Below, piece by piece: positions 46,001-58,170 of a stretch of 64,000 nucleotides of DNA (position 1 is the stretch's first letter; the number at the start of each line of letters is the position of its first letter). The stretch covers positions 499,610-563,609 of the forward strand of contig RSEF01000021.1 of the NCBI GenBank assembly GCA_003993805.1, given 5' to 3'. The stretch comes from Himantopus leucocephalus (taxonomy: Eukaryota; Chordata; Aves; Charadriiformes; Recurvirostridae). The notes under the pieces were generated by a model, which was not told the origin of the DNA, made no database searches, and was given only the letters and a program-made list of their open reading frames with translations. The position numbers and the translations under genes are program-made.

Positions 46001-46849
46001 TGATGGTAGAGAGGAAAGATTAAAGCTGGTTTAAAGAACTTTTCCTGAAACACTTTGGTTTTATAATAAGGAACTTTTCCTAATTATTTTAATTATTCAG
46101 TTTTTGATGAAGACAAAGGAAGAAAATCTCCAGTTTCTAAAAAAAAAAAAAAGTTGTAACTCTCAAGCTAGAAAGGCAAAAATGTTTTCCTTCCCCTCCA
46201 GGTTGTTCTTCTCTTTTCTTGCATGCCTTTTAAAATGAAAAAGAAAAAGAAAAGTGGAATCAACCTCAATATTTCAAACAGTTTTATCTATTCCTCATAT
46301 TTCCTCTGAGAAAAGTATTTGTGATAATGTAAGCACATTCAACTTTTTGTTTGAGTAATTCCTAAGAAAAGTGCTAGTTACCCTGCCAAGTGCTCCTGCC
46401 CTCCAAAACGACATACCACTGAGAGATATATGTGCTCTGTGTCTCTGCTCGCTTGGAGTCGCACTGTCCTGTGCTGTCTCCAGCTGCTACACGCGCAGCT
46501 CCAGGGGAATATGCAGCGAGGGGTTAAGGGGAGGCTCCGGTGAGCGCATGGGCGATGGCTCAGGTCGCAGAGGGGTTTGCCGGAAGCCGGAGTACGTGTG
46601 AAACTCACTTTAAAAAAAAAAAAAAGTAAAAACCAAAATAAAAAGCAGAGCAGGGAAGGCGCCCAGAGTTACACCCCACCAGGGCAGAGGAACAGCCCCT
46701 CTCATGCAAAGCACCGGCGGCCGTACGCAGCACCTGGGGTCAAGTCCAACAACACGGCCCCGAGACGGACACGAGGCAGTGTCCGGGGTCAGCACCGCAT
46801 CCCCAGCCCGCAGGATGCGACTCGTTTGCAAAAGTTAGCAGCCGGTGTC

Positions 46850-46990
46850 AAACTGACTTGAATTTGATTTATCACCGGCTTATCGGCAGATTAAAGTTGA
46901 CGACAGCTTAGAGCCATAATTGACCAGTGATAGTTGTAGCGGGAGCTGTATCGGCCTGAGCAGCTCCCTCGTGGGCTAGCTTGCGCCCTT
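46850..46990. promoter_or_regulatory. Candidate noncoding element
   Basis: Non-repetitive block with TTGATTTATCACCGG, AGATTAAAGTTGACG, CATAATTGACC and a GAGCAGCTCC palindrome. Motif-based suggestion only. Confidence 0.25.
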
Positions 46991-48559
46991 GATGTCATTC
47001 AGAGGACAACGGATCGACTCTGGTAAGGCCTGGGAAATATCCTGCGCTCCTCAGATAAGGTTTGAGTCGCTAGGAGAGAGGACGAGGAGCTCAGGGAACA
47101 GTTGAGGGCAGTGTTGAAACGCTTGCCACTCCAGGGCCGGCGGCAACGGAGCCTGAACGTGACCATCGCTGGAGCAAAGTCATTTCTGGGAGGGCTGGCG
47201 AGGAAGCACAAAGCTGGTACTTTCCAGCAGCAGGCCAGCACAGATTTAAAAACAGGGACGTGGCTAGAAATAATGTTGTCCTGCTTTAGGGCTCCTGGAA
47301 AATGACGGTCCCGTCCTCTACAAACCCCTCCACGTGCAAACGCACAGTGTGGCCGGCTCGGCCACCGCCAAAACACGCCGGCTCCAAGGTAAAAATCAAG
47401 TGCTGCTAGTGAGTGCAGATCTAAGGCAGGAAGGGGGGTTTCGGTGTGGGTAAAATTTGCTGACGCCAAATCTAATTCCCTTAGGATGGAGCCAGGAAGC
47501 TGGGGCTAACGCCCCCGCTCTGATGGCTGAAGTCGGTTACGGTTCTGACACAAAGGCGAGCCTCTCCGTTTCACAATTATCACAAAAAAAGGGGTTTTGT
47601 GACAGCACGGTGCCCTTGGCATCCCGCGAGAGCAGCGGTTTCCAGCCTTTTCCAGGGGTCCCCATCAAGGCCCTGAGAACCCACCAAAGCTTCAACCTGC
47701 GTGGCCCCGGCACGCCCAGAGCTGCCCCAGCCCTGGGCCAGGCACCCCGCAGCCCCCCAGCCCCCCGCCCCGCTGCTGGGGCGGCCAGCCCTTGGCTCGC
47801 ATGTCCCCAGTTTTCCCATTTTCCTCCCAAATGTGAATTTGGGCAGGAAAACGGCAGCAGGAGGAGGTGTGGAGTCACACCCACGCTTTACCTGCACTAG
47901 GACAGGCCCCACTGCCCAGCGTTTCTTTTTCTAGGACTGGAGGAAGCTTTTCTCTCTCAGTGAGGGAGGCTGATTTTCTTAGCAAAAAGGCTTTTCCTCA
48001 CCCTGAGGGAAAGGCAAGCTGTCACCAGGGTTTCTGTATCCCATCTAACCTGAAGGTAGCTTTGCCGGGCACTAAGAACAGCTTCAGAGTCCTGTTGTGC
48101 CCTGGGGGACTGCAGACAACACTGCACAACTCCCAGTGAAGGTCTCTGCCTAAACGCGGGGCACCGTATGGTCACTATTTCTTCAAAGACACGTACCGAG
48201 GGGAGCAGGATAGTGTTGAGAAAGGATCTCAGCGGGTGCTTGATCCGGGACTAACTCTGACGCTAGCCGCGACCAGGGGTGTGCGCATGAGGTGAGGAAC
48301 ACCGGTGCGAGCAGAGTTTGCGAATGCTAAAGCCCTGGTTCCCCCACTGAGCCTTCTCGCGCCGGTGGGAGACTCCAGTCTGGCAGATTGCTGCCTCTTT
48401 TGCTCACAAAAGACAAACACGTGAGCAGCATCTCCTCACACAGTTGCTACGTCTTATCTAACGGTGATCGCATCTGGGTTTGGGAAGCCAGTTAGCTCCC
48501 GTAGACTGATCCCTCTGCTCAGAGGCAACCAGAAGGAAAACCCAGCGACTAATTAGGCG

Positions 48560-48790
48560 AGTTTCTGCGTGCGGATCTGTGTCCAGCACGACTTGGATGA
48601 AGATCAACTTATTTTACAGAGAGCCAAAACATCTTCAGATGGGAACGGCTTTTGAATTCGGTGCTTTGTTTAAAGGCAAAATGCTTTATTACCGATTGCC
48701 GAAGCCCCAAGCCATGTATTCCTCCGTAGAGTTTCAAAATATTTTTCCGCTTGTTGATGCTGTGCTTTGGCCTTTAACGAAAGCCAGGTG
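48560..48790. promoter_or_regulatory. Candidate noncoding element near the PAX7 3' end
   Basis: Non-repetitive block with ACTAATTAGGCG, CTTTGTTTAAAGG and AAACATCTTCAGATGG. It contains TTTATT at 48685-48690 (AATAAA on the - strand), so it may instead belong to the PAX7 3' UTR end. Confidence 0.25.
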
Positions 48791-48967
48791 CCTGCAGAGC
48801 TGGGAGTTAACACGGCAGCGCGGTCCCAACCTGGCCTGCGCAGCCCGCCTTCCTCCGCCTGGGCAGGAGCTTGCTGAAAATGAATGCATAAAGAAACGGT
48901 TGTGTTTAGAACAGGCCAGGTAATTGTTCTTCCCTTGTGAAAAGTCACAGTGAAATTACATGTTTTC

Positions 48968-48973
48968 TTTATT
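48968..48973 (-). terminator. PAX7: Candidate distal poly(A) signal of PAX7
   Basis: AATAAA on the - strand, followed by A/T-rich then GTGACTTTT-type sequence. This would give a 3' UTR of about 4.9 kb. A further AATAAA at 48685-48690 and ATTAAA variants at 49144-49149 and 53267-53272 are alternatives. Confidence 0.35.
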
Positions 48974-49282
48974 TATGTACCTTTTCCACGTTTGCATGAA
49001 CGAACGGAGCGCACGATTTTTCCTTTTTAGCGAAAACATCTGTAGTTTGTATGTGTGTGTGAATATTTTTCATTTACCAGCTTTTCCCCTTGTGCTTGGC
49101 ACGCTGCAGAGCGAGTTAAGCAAACAATCCACCCAAAGACACTTTTAATCCTTTTTTTTTTAATGTATAACAGTTATGCCTGAGTTACAGAGAGACACCT
49201 ACAGGCAGCAGGTAGTTAAAGCAAATACCAGTTTCTCTTTCTACTATACTACTCCATATAGCTGAATAAATTATGGTGCGAT

Positions 49283-49352
49283 TATATATATACACACGCA
49301 CGCACGCAGGCACACACGCGCACGCACACATACTCACACGCAGGCATACACA
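49283..49352. repeat. (CA)n/(CACG)n compound microsatellite
   Basis: TATATA followed by interrupted CACA and CGCA repeats over about 70 bp. Confidence 0.9.
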
Positions 49353-50181
49353 TGGAGCAAAATGGCTATGAGTCAAACACAGAAGCAACATATCCGCAGT
49401 TACTAGGAATAAGGAATGTCCTATAGTGCTATGTAGATACTCCCCAGGTGGGTATATGGAGGTGTTAGGGATGACGGGTTAGAAGCATTAAATACACAAA
49501 GTCTCTGAGCGACAAGAGCCAATCTGCTGAGTTACTGGACACAGTGAGGAAATGTCCATTTTGTGGTCTCAGGACGGCGCTGAGGTGAAGGCAGGGGCAC
49601 GGGAGGGGCGTGGGGAGGTAAAAGAAACCCACTCGGCATTTTTCCTTTCCCCCAAGGACGTCAGTTCTCGTCTGCAGGCATGGAAGAAACGTCAACCTGA
49701 GAGAACGTCTCTGGAGTGTGTCCCTTCACTTGGCGGTTTGTTTGGATGAGGTGCAGGACGATTTGGGGATTCCCAGGTACCCTCAGAGTCACCAGTAGTT
49801 GAGTATCTGCTCAGTCCCCATTTGGTCTGCTTCGAGCAACTGCGACCGCACGTTCTTCAGGGTCCTGCTGTCCAACGCTTGTCTGCTGCCGATCGCTACT
49901 CTTCCATGCTTGGTTTTGTTTCGCCTTCAAGGCACCTCCCTCTGTTCTGTCCCCCGCTCCCCGTCCCACCCTACCCCCTGAGTTTGTCTCTTTTCAGCAG
50001 AACTGAGGTTGGCAACCCATAAAACAAAACAAAACAAAAAATACTTTGACTTTCATACATGAACGTACCTTAAAACAAAACAAAGAAACCAAAAAAATCC
50101 CCAAATCAAACCCATCCCACCCCAAAGATTCTGGAATGTATTTTGAAAACACACGATAGGCAAATTTCTACAGTTCATCCT

Positions 50182-50213
50182 CCCCCCCCCCCCCCCCCCC
50201 TTTTTTTTTTTTT
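50182..50213. repeat. C19-T13 homopolymer pair
   Basis: Nineteen C run directly into thirteen T. In the PAX7 sense this is A13 followed by G19. Homopolymer length may be imprecise in the assembly. Confidence 0.9.
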
Positions 50214-53200
50214 AACTAGCACGGCACTCACTGTGTTTTTAGTATAAAAAAATGTCAACTTTCTATAAACATACAGCACATGACCAAATTTCCAACTAAT
50301 GTACAAAGTGCGACCACGAGGGAAAGGTCAGAGAATAGCTATTTGCGCTAGCATGGGGCGTTTTTCATATTCCTCTAAGAACTCTATTTACAGCAGTGCC
50401 CGGGTGCTCACGGACTTTCTGGTGAAGGTAATTGGCAAATAGGTTTCTACAGTGCTCCCTCTTTTTAATACTTTTTACTTTCGGGGTCCTACACTCTGCG
50501 CTGAGCTCAGCTGAAGTCCTCCTCGACAACACGCTCACGGCGAGGACCAACTGTCCGCTGTTGAGGGATGCTTGGGAGACGCGGATGCACGCACGGGAGA
50601 ATAGATAACGGCGGGGAGAAGAGAGCTGACAGGTCTTTGTGAGCAGGAGCAGCGGACAAGCCATTCTCATGGCAAACTGAACCTTCCCTTCTAGTTTAGC
50701 AGGCAGCTTAGGAATGCATTTGGTCAGAAACTTCAGTATAAAGAACAAGGGATTGCAACTGCCTGGGGCGGATACGGGGCCAACAACCACCATCTGCAAA
50801 CTCTGTCTTCCAGTGGCAAGGAGGACATAGATTGGAAGGTGTTCCCAGACCGGGTGATTATTGGCATTTGGCCTCTTAAATACTATTAAATGCGGAAGGC
50901 AAGAAAATCATGTGCTCTGTTGTTTTAGCACTTGGCTCAGAATGATACTGAGACACAGGAGCAAATTCAAACAGGTGCTTCAGTCATTAATCCCTACACC
51001 GGCGTCTGTCACAGAGACACCCTTACTGTCACCCTCAATCCCTCAGTTCAGGTGTGGCTGAAGGTTATTCTTGTTGGGAATGTCATTTAAGCCAGGACTG
51101 GAATTCAAAAGGGATTTCTTCCTTAGATCAGCTCTAAAGCGTAAACAACATAAACCAGCATCTTTTGTTGCTTTCTGAGATCTCGAACCGGTGCTAAGCA
51201 GGGAGAACGCTTCCGATAATGCGACCGGTCCAAGGCTCCCCAGTCACCTCAAGGAAATTGGTACCTTTGGCCTCACCTATTCATCCAGCTGTAGGTGCTA
51301 TATATTGCCCTGAGAAAGGATGCGAAGAATGCACGCTTCAAGTGCTTCAAAAGCTTTGTGACCTAAGGAAAGTCTTTCGCAACTAGAGGGAAGCTTTATG
51401 TGTGATACAGCGGGACAAGCAGAGGCTGATTTGGGATCTCTAGACCATAAATGACAGCAATACAGCCTCTGGATGCAGATGTTGCGCCGCACAGAGCTTC
51501 TGCACAGAAACATGCATGTGAGCGTGTGAGAGGCAGAGCAGCCAAGCTGGTGTACTAATATGTTTTTAGGAATGTAGAGCGAGCTCTGTCACAGCCATAA
51601 AGCCAAGCTGATGAAAGCCATATGTGGCTCTGATGGGATGCTGAGCAACGTAAGAAGCAAAACTCTGCTTTGGTCAGAACAGGTACTTGTCCACATGGCT
51701 CAAGAGAAAGCGGCTTGGTGGTTCGTGATAAATTATGTTGGGGCAAGGCAGGGGATAGTTTCCCCAGGAAAAATGTTGTTTCAGCTGCAAAAACAAGATC
51801 AGATTATTTGAGAACGATGGAAGAAGCAGCAGCAAAAGAAGAGAGCACAAAAGAAGTGTCTCCTTTAACACCCTAGGAGCACGTGCTAGCCCAGAACTCA
51901 TCCAACCATGTGGTCCCCTGTTATCACCAGTGGACAAAAGCAGACATTCATTATCCTAAAGTAGACATATAAAATAGTAAGTGTATATAAATCCTAACAG
52001 TCTGTAGATGACTTTAAGTGCTGCCTGTTGCCATTGGACTTTACACATCAGCCACCGGCTGGCACAGATTCTGAGCAGTGGGGTGGCTATCTCAGCGTCA
52101 GCTTTCCTTGTCCTCTCCAGGTCAAATTTCAGCATGTTCTTGAAGTGAGCCCCCTCAACACAGGAAGGTGAGGGGAAAAAAGTCTATAATAGTAGACATC
52201 TGCTTACGAATGATCAAGGATCATCATCAGCAGCAAAAGGGAAACTATTTAAAAACGCACGTGGGTCATGACTTAGCAATAACCTCTTATGGTTGGCTGC
52301 TTTTATCTGAGCAGTGTGATGAGCAGAATCGTGAGCCGATAGAAAAGCGAGAGCGCTGGCTGCTACAGAAAAGTGGGGTGATAAATCCAGAGAACAAGAT
52401 CTGGCTTAGAGAGAGAAAGGCTCCACCACCAAAATGAAAAGCAGAGGGAAGGGACTGAGAGATTGAGTTGTACAGAATAGGACAAGAAATGAGAGGAGTG
52501 GGGGAAGAGCCGGGAGGATGGACAGGACAAGCATTTCTCCTGGAAGCTAGGGGATAAAGAATGCCATTGGTAAGGTAAATCTTTTCCTGCACTACAAATA
52601 GGTGCAATGTTGCAGCTGAGAGCACCTTTCCTTCCTAACTGCTGTTAGAAAGACTCTTCAGGTCATCCCCCCTCTGACTCCACGGCCACATCCATCCCTC
52701 AGTGAGAGGCAGCTGTGAGAAAGCACCTTAAGAACAAGCACCATTTTCTTTCAGGTGGTCCTTTACTTGTAGAAGAACCTGGCTTTGCATACTAACCCCT
52801 CCAAGCAGGCAGCTAACGAACACCTCTGACTCTTCCCTCTCTTGTCTTTGCTCTCATGGCCAGCTTCCCTCCTGCTGACTGAAAGAAGGGCCATGGACAG
52901 TCCTCGCCCTTCTTGACTGGATGGGCAAAAGCTCCGATGCGATGGGGTGTATCTGATGCCCTTCCTCTGTGCGTGCAAGGCCAGCATTTGCTATCACATC
53001 TCCTGCTGCTATCTGATGCCCGCATCTTTTCAGTCATAATCAGGTCTAAATTGGTCCCTAAGAGGAAAAGTAAATGTTGCTCGTGCCTGTGCCCATAATC
53101 TCCAGTCCTCATGCAGCAATTTACATTTACACTTTCCAAAGGTCCCAGGCTGGACGGACTTACATCCTGCCCCTGCTTAGCAGCAACCTGGCCTGCTTCG

Positions 53201-53874
53201 GCCCTGCTTTGGGAAGCCATCAGTGAGAACGGAAGGGTAGAGTGGGGTGGGGAAATTTGCTGTCACTTTAATATATGTTTTCCTGGTTTTGTTTGTCTTT
53301 GTGGTTTGTTTTTGTTTTTGTTTTTTTTTTTAAACAAGTTCTTATATTTGGTCCATAGGTCTTCTGTGGTCCCGAATTATATCACCCTTAATGATCGGCT
53401 TGGTTATTCCTTCCTATACAACATTCACCAAATTTACAGCAATGGAAAGAAAAGGAAACAAAATGAAACATTTCTTTTTTTTACAAAGAAAAAAAGATCA
53501 ATTTGGCTTTGACTATGCCAACTACCTAGATCAATGGAAAGTCCTTAAGCGTGGGCAAAATGCCATGGCCAGGTAGGTTAGAGGGAGGGCATGAACTTGG
53601 GGTTAATAAATGTACCCAACCCATTGTCTCTGGCCACAGGAGGAGTCAGGTCACAGAGGCCAGGCTTGCCTCTGCAAAGAGTGCTCTGGGAGGAGCTGGA
53701 TACTTGGAGAGCCCTCCCCCTCTTTCCCGTCTCCTTCACAGCTCAAGTTGGTGCCAGCTGGAAGGGAATTGGGAAGGAGTAGGGTCCGGGTACAGGTAGA
53801 TCCCTGGAAGGCTGGTGGTGTTTTCTCCAGTGGTACCAAGTTGCTGGAGTGGGTTGTTGGCACAGTCGGACTCT

Positions 53875-53990
53875 TCAGTAAGCTTGGCCTGTCTCTACTG
53901 GTAGGAGGCCCAGAACGGCTGAATGTTCTCCCAGCTTCATCCTACGCTGTGTAGACAGGCTCACGTTCTTGGCCAAATAATCAACAGCGG
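53875..53990 (-). CDS. PAX7: PAX7 terminal coding exon 9
   Basis: The acceptor (ctcttcag, read on the - strand) is preceded by a pyrimidine-rich tract (54000-54016). Two bases complete a Thr codon with the last A of exon 8. It encodes [20 protein letters not shown] and continues to [11 protein letters not shown], with the stop at 53877-53875. It matches the conserved C-terminus of the long PAX7 isoform. Confidence 0.95.
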
Positions 53991-56900
53991 CTGAAGAGGA
54001 GGGGAAAAAAAAGGAGGGTGAGAAAACAGCACAACATTAGCATTTAGTGGAAACGAGGATTTCGGCATCAAAGGGTGTGTAACGAACAGATCTCGCAGAC
54101 TGGTTCGTACAAAGAGAGGCCCAATGCAGCGGTTGTCACAGACACGAGGGTCCTGCTGCACTCTTAGGAAAGACTGCAAACAGGTGATGGTCCTGCCAGA
54201 AACACCTAGGTAGGTGTCCACAGACCTACTGAAAAGAGCTGAAATTCCACTTCTACCATGGAAAATGGTGTTTCCAGGGGAGCTGCCTGAGGACGAGCCT
54301 GAGCAGAAAGCCAGAGGGATAAGCCTTCCAGCCTCACCTCCCTGTATCATCTCACGGTGGCAAAGCCAACTCCTGCACTTAGTGATGCTGGTGTAAATGA
54401 TTCTGGAGATTTCAGTGGAAGCTCACCAAGTTTGGACAGTGCTTGAATCTGACTGATCCACTGCGTGCTGACTCATCTCTGCGAGCTCTGCTGCCTGCCT
54501 TCATCCACCCTTCCTAAGGGCTTTGCTTATCTCCATCTGGGTGAGAAACGCAGCCACAACTCCTGAGGCGATGCCTGAACCTGTATCCCAGCTCGCCTGA
54601 CTGCCCCATGGTCTGAGGGGGAAGAGGACTGGGGCAGGATGGTGACATTGCTCATTAGCTGAGCTTCACTCAAAGTCTCTCCCTTTCACTAGCTTTAATG
54701 TCTCAAATTAGATTAATAAGGAGCTGGCAGGAGATATACAATCGGTGCCAATGAGTAAACAAATTTCAGCCATCAACGTCTTGTCAGATGCCTGCCCCAG
54801 AGGAGGTCCCTTCCAGACACAAATTCTTATTAGACTTGTCATATCTATTAGAATTCCTTTCACGCTTCTGCGTTCCATCACCGGCATCATTAACACAGCT
54901 CCGGCCTTTGGGAACCGCAAGGACCACATTAATCTGGCATCTCTGCTCCTCACCGGCTGGGACAGCACAGGCTGTGCAAACGCTGGCAGGCTGGCGCGCT
55001 GGAAGCCAGCAGGCTCGGCACGGGGTGAGTTATCCGGGGCTGAAGCAAGGCCTGCCGGGGAGCATGGCTTCTGCAGGCGGCACGGTCTGAAAGGAGCTGA
55101 GTTAAGCAAGCAGAGCTGGCACGCTGGCTGGCACTCCTCAGGGACGGGGATCCTGCAGTAGCTCAACTCGAGCACTGGGCTCTGTAACGTGTTGTGGTGC
55201 CTCTAGCTTCAGGTGGGGTGTCATAGGCTTAGACCCCAAGCTACGGCTCTTTCCAGACCTTATCAGCTTGGTCCCCTGGTATTTCAGGTAACCACATTAA
55301 ATAATGTCTTTGAGAGGCTCCAGGTAAAGAGCAAATTCACTACTTGGACATGCTCTGTGCGTGTGTGTGTGTGTATTTGTGCCTCTGTGTGTGTTGTCAC
55401 CTGTGCTCTGGCTGAACTCAGATGGGTGCTTGGGAAAGGAGGGAGGTGAACAGTCAGAGCCGGTCAGCCTGCTCTGGACAGCACCCAGCAAAATGGAAAT
55501 TTGATGGCAATCCCATGCTTGTGAAAAAAAAAAACATGCTAAACTCTCAATATTGCTTTTTGGGCCAGTGGGAAGAGTTCAAAGGCACCAGGGTATCCCA
55601 CATCAGAAGTGAAAGACCTGGTTTGTTGGTTTAATACAATAGAAGCCAAAATAAAACCAGAAACCTACCAAAAATACTCTGGGTGTTTATTTGCTTATGT
55701 GAGAGACAAAGTGTGTCTGGTTTTGTGTTTCTAAAACAGAGAATAAGGAGGAGAGAAGTGGGGAGAGAGAGAGATTCTCTGCAGGCCAGCTCCAAAGTCT
55801 ATCAAAGCTACAGAGCTCTTACTTAGAAGCCCTGCTTATGTCCCCTGTTATGCAGAGCCTGCTCCCACCACAGCAACCCCCCCATTTTTATCATATCAGT
55901 ACTCACTAAAAAGAGTTTTAATATTTTTTTGCTGCGTCATAGAAGGAAGAAACATATGATCTGAACTGAACATCAATAAATAATGATCTTGTGGAGGTCA
56001 CCTCACACCGATTGGCATTTAAACAGCATTTGAAAAGAAGCAGTGAAGAATTAGAAAGTGGGGGGAATTAGAAGTATCTGCTAAATACAACATGCACTGA
56101 GAAAGGCAAGAAAAAACGTTGTTATATCAAGGTCAACTTCATGTAAGTGATTGCTCTAACAGGGCTAATTACCAATGAAAACTGTTTCCTCGCATAGAGG
56201 TTATTGTAAATGGGGCTGATTATAAGAAAGGTTTATAGTGAAGTGGTAACAAGTGGACTTACATATTGCCTGTACAGAGCTGTAAATACAAATATCTATA
56301 CACATCTCTGCACACATGCGGGATTTGCTGCTTAACTTAGATCCCACCGTAGAACAACTACAGTTGGTTTGTGCTGCATCTGCCATGCAGCATGGCACTG
56401 GCTTTAGCTGTCAGACTTGCCGTCACGCTGGGGGTGACTCCAGCTCCCAACACTGGGAAGCAGTGGCGCTGTGGGTGGTGCATGATGGTTTCTCACCTAC
56501 CTTCCTTGCCCCAGCAGGAAGAACGCCTTCATGACTAGCTACCTGCGCGTCTCTGGGTATAGGGCACATCTGGACTAACTCTGTCGACCATGCAAGACTT
56601 GCTGCTGGGCACAGGTCCGTTGGCAGCCTGGACTCTCCTGACTATTAACAGGAAAACATTCCTGTTCTGAGCTGAGCCCAGTGGGCTCTAAACTGGGCTT
56701 GTAAATTTAATAGGCGTCTAGCAGAAAAGAGGGTGCCATGTGACAGAAATCAGGAAAGGAGGGCAAATAAAACAACATAAGTAGGGCTGCATGAGCAGTT
56801 TTTCACCAGCATAAGGAGAGGCCCAAGTAAAAATTCCTGCAGCAAACCAAGACAAACCCTTCTTTCTCTTTCCTTCTCCTTTGCTGGTCTCTCTCTCTCT

Positions 56901-58170
56901 GAAAATGTAGCTCGTCCTCCTTATTTTATTTTTTACACACATGGGTGTGACTAACGTCTTGCCCAAGGGAATCTTTATTGGAAATACATGGTATTGGAAT
57001 TTGTTTAAGATTTTTATCAATAGCACGTGTGTCCAGCCTCACATCCAGAAGCGAGGGGAAGGTCAAGGGGTCACAGATCAAACTCCCGAAAAACAAAAAA
57101 AGGAGGGGTGGGGGGAAGCTGCTATTGATCCCGTCTGCCGCCACAGCCGGTTCTCATTTAGCTGTAGAAGTTAAAGACATTAAAGGGCTGTGACGGAGAG
57201 GGGAATAAAAAGCCACAGCCAAATGGAAGGAAAGGTCACTGAGGACAAGCTATGGGCAAGCAGGAGCGCTCCTGGAGGAAGAGGATGCACCTTTAACCCT
57301 CCGCGGATCACTCTCTCACAACACCACACTTATTAGTTTAACACCGGCAGGTGAGCCCTTTGCCAGGCTCACTGGTGTTTTTGTGACCCAACCATTCTGA
57401 AGGAGAAACAGACCCTCTCAGGGTCCCTCTGCCTTTCGGGTCTGAGGTTTGGGTTCAGGATTACGCATTGGCTTAATGTATTTTATAGCAGAACCTCTGA
57501 GCATGGACCCAGCCCCCACCTTACAGAGGGTAGGGGAGGAAGCGACACATATAGTTTTGCATCACTAAAGGATGGCATTAACATCCCAGCTTTCCTTTGG
57601 CTGAGCAGGATGAACACATTGTAGGGCTTTTGGAGAAGCAAGAATTGGAGAGGGAAAGGAGAGAGGTCTGGAAGTTGTCCTTTTCTAATAGAAATGTTTT
57701 ACCCAAAATATTTCAATTGGGACTTTTGAATTGGACTGCAAAGGGTGCCAAGGAGGCTGTGTGGAGCGATCTCCATCTCTGTCTGGTGAGTAGATTCCCG
57801 TTTTCTCTCTAGATGGACAGATTTCCACGGGAATTCCTTCCAATACAATATCCATGCCTTCTTACATTCCCTCCCTCTCTTCTCCTGTTCCCTATGCAGG
57901 GGGAATACAATCAGTGCACTTACTTTGTCCATACTGTCCATATTGGTAGCCAGCCACTGGGTCCACACTGTAACTGGTGGTGCTGTAGGTGGGAGGACAG
58001 TAGGACTGGGAAGTCGGGAGGCTGTCCACGGACTTGATGGAGTCGCTCCGCTGGCTGCAGCTGGCAGAGATGGAGTTGGTGGTGTCCAAGCCCCCGTGAA
58101 GGGGAGAGATGGAGAAGTCAGCCTGGGGTTGCGGAGGAACCCCGCTGGGATTGCTCAGGATGCTCATCAC
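53875..58170 (-). CDS. PAX7: PAX7, paired-box transcription factor (last two coding exons)
   Basis: Exon 8 (58170-57924) and exon 9 (53990-53875) join in phase through a 3933-bp intron. They encode the C-terminal transactivation region, starting [20 protein letters not shown] and ending in [10 protein letters not shown] plus a TGA stop. The exon 8 part carries the Ser/Thr/Tyr-rich [17 protein letters not shown] segment shared by PAX3 and PAX7. The exon 9 tail ([20 protein letters not shown] and on) is the PAX7 long-isoform end and distinguishes it from PAX3. PAX7 is a nuclear DNA-binding factor of neural crest, dorsal neural tube and muscle satellite cells. The paired domain, octapeptide and homeodomain exons are upstream, beyond the right edge. 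Position beyond ALDH4A1 matches human synteny. Confidence 0.95.
53991..57923 (-). other. PAX7: PAX7 intron 8
   Basis: 3.9-kb intron. No further coding exon is recognised. It holds the candidate element at 54690-54960, a GT microsatellite near 55361-55374 and AT-rich DNA at 55900-56330. Confidence 0.75.
54690..54960. promoter_or_regulatory. Candidate intronic enhancer in PAX7 intron 8
   Basis: About 270 bp, non-repetitive, with TCAAATTAGATTAATAAGG, CAATGAGTAAACAAATTTC, CATCATTAACACAG and CACATTAATCTGG. Four TAAT-type cores and a forkhead-like site occur in order without simple sequence. A translated frame exists across it but has no family similarity. Confidence 0.4.
57924..58170 (-). CDS. 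PAX7: PAX7 coding exon 8
   Basis: 247 nt, 82 full codons plus one base. Acceptor is tttctccag, donor GGACAAA/gtaagt. The frame is open, contains [20 protein letters not shown] and ends in GYQYGQYGQ. Reading on through the donor adds only ten residues ([10 protein letters not shown]) before a stop, which is the local version of the intron-retention isoform. Confidence 0.96.

Larger units (their letters stand above)
43566..48560. other. Intergenic DNA without recognised gene
   Basis: Begins with a pyrimidine-rich tract containing an N at 43631. No coding exon is recognised. AT-rich patches with ATTAATTATATTAATCC (44670-44700) and TAATTATTTTAATTATTC (46080-46100) may be regulatory. An A13 tract lies at 46140-46152 and another A-run at 46612-46625. 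Confidence 0.5.
48968..53874 (-). other. PAX7: PAX7 3' untranslated region (inferred)
   Basis: This is noncoding sequence downstream of the PAX7 stop on the - strand. AT-rich, non-repetitive stretches such as 53260-53560 and 50040-50400 have the look of conserved UTR. A C19-T13 tract (A13-G19 in the transcript) and a CA-type repeat lie within it. The end point is inferred from the AATAAA at 48968. Confidence 0.4.

Noticed and set aside
57924..58170. PAX3 in place of PAX7
   Set aside because: The C-terminal exon 9 tail ending in VETGQAY is PAX7-type, and the neighbours ALDH4A1 and IFFO2 mark the PAX7 locus.
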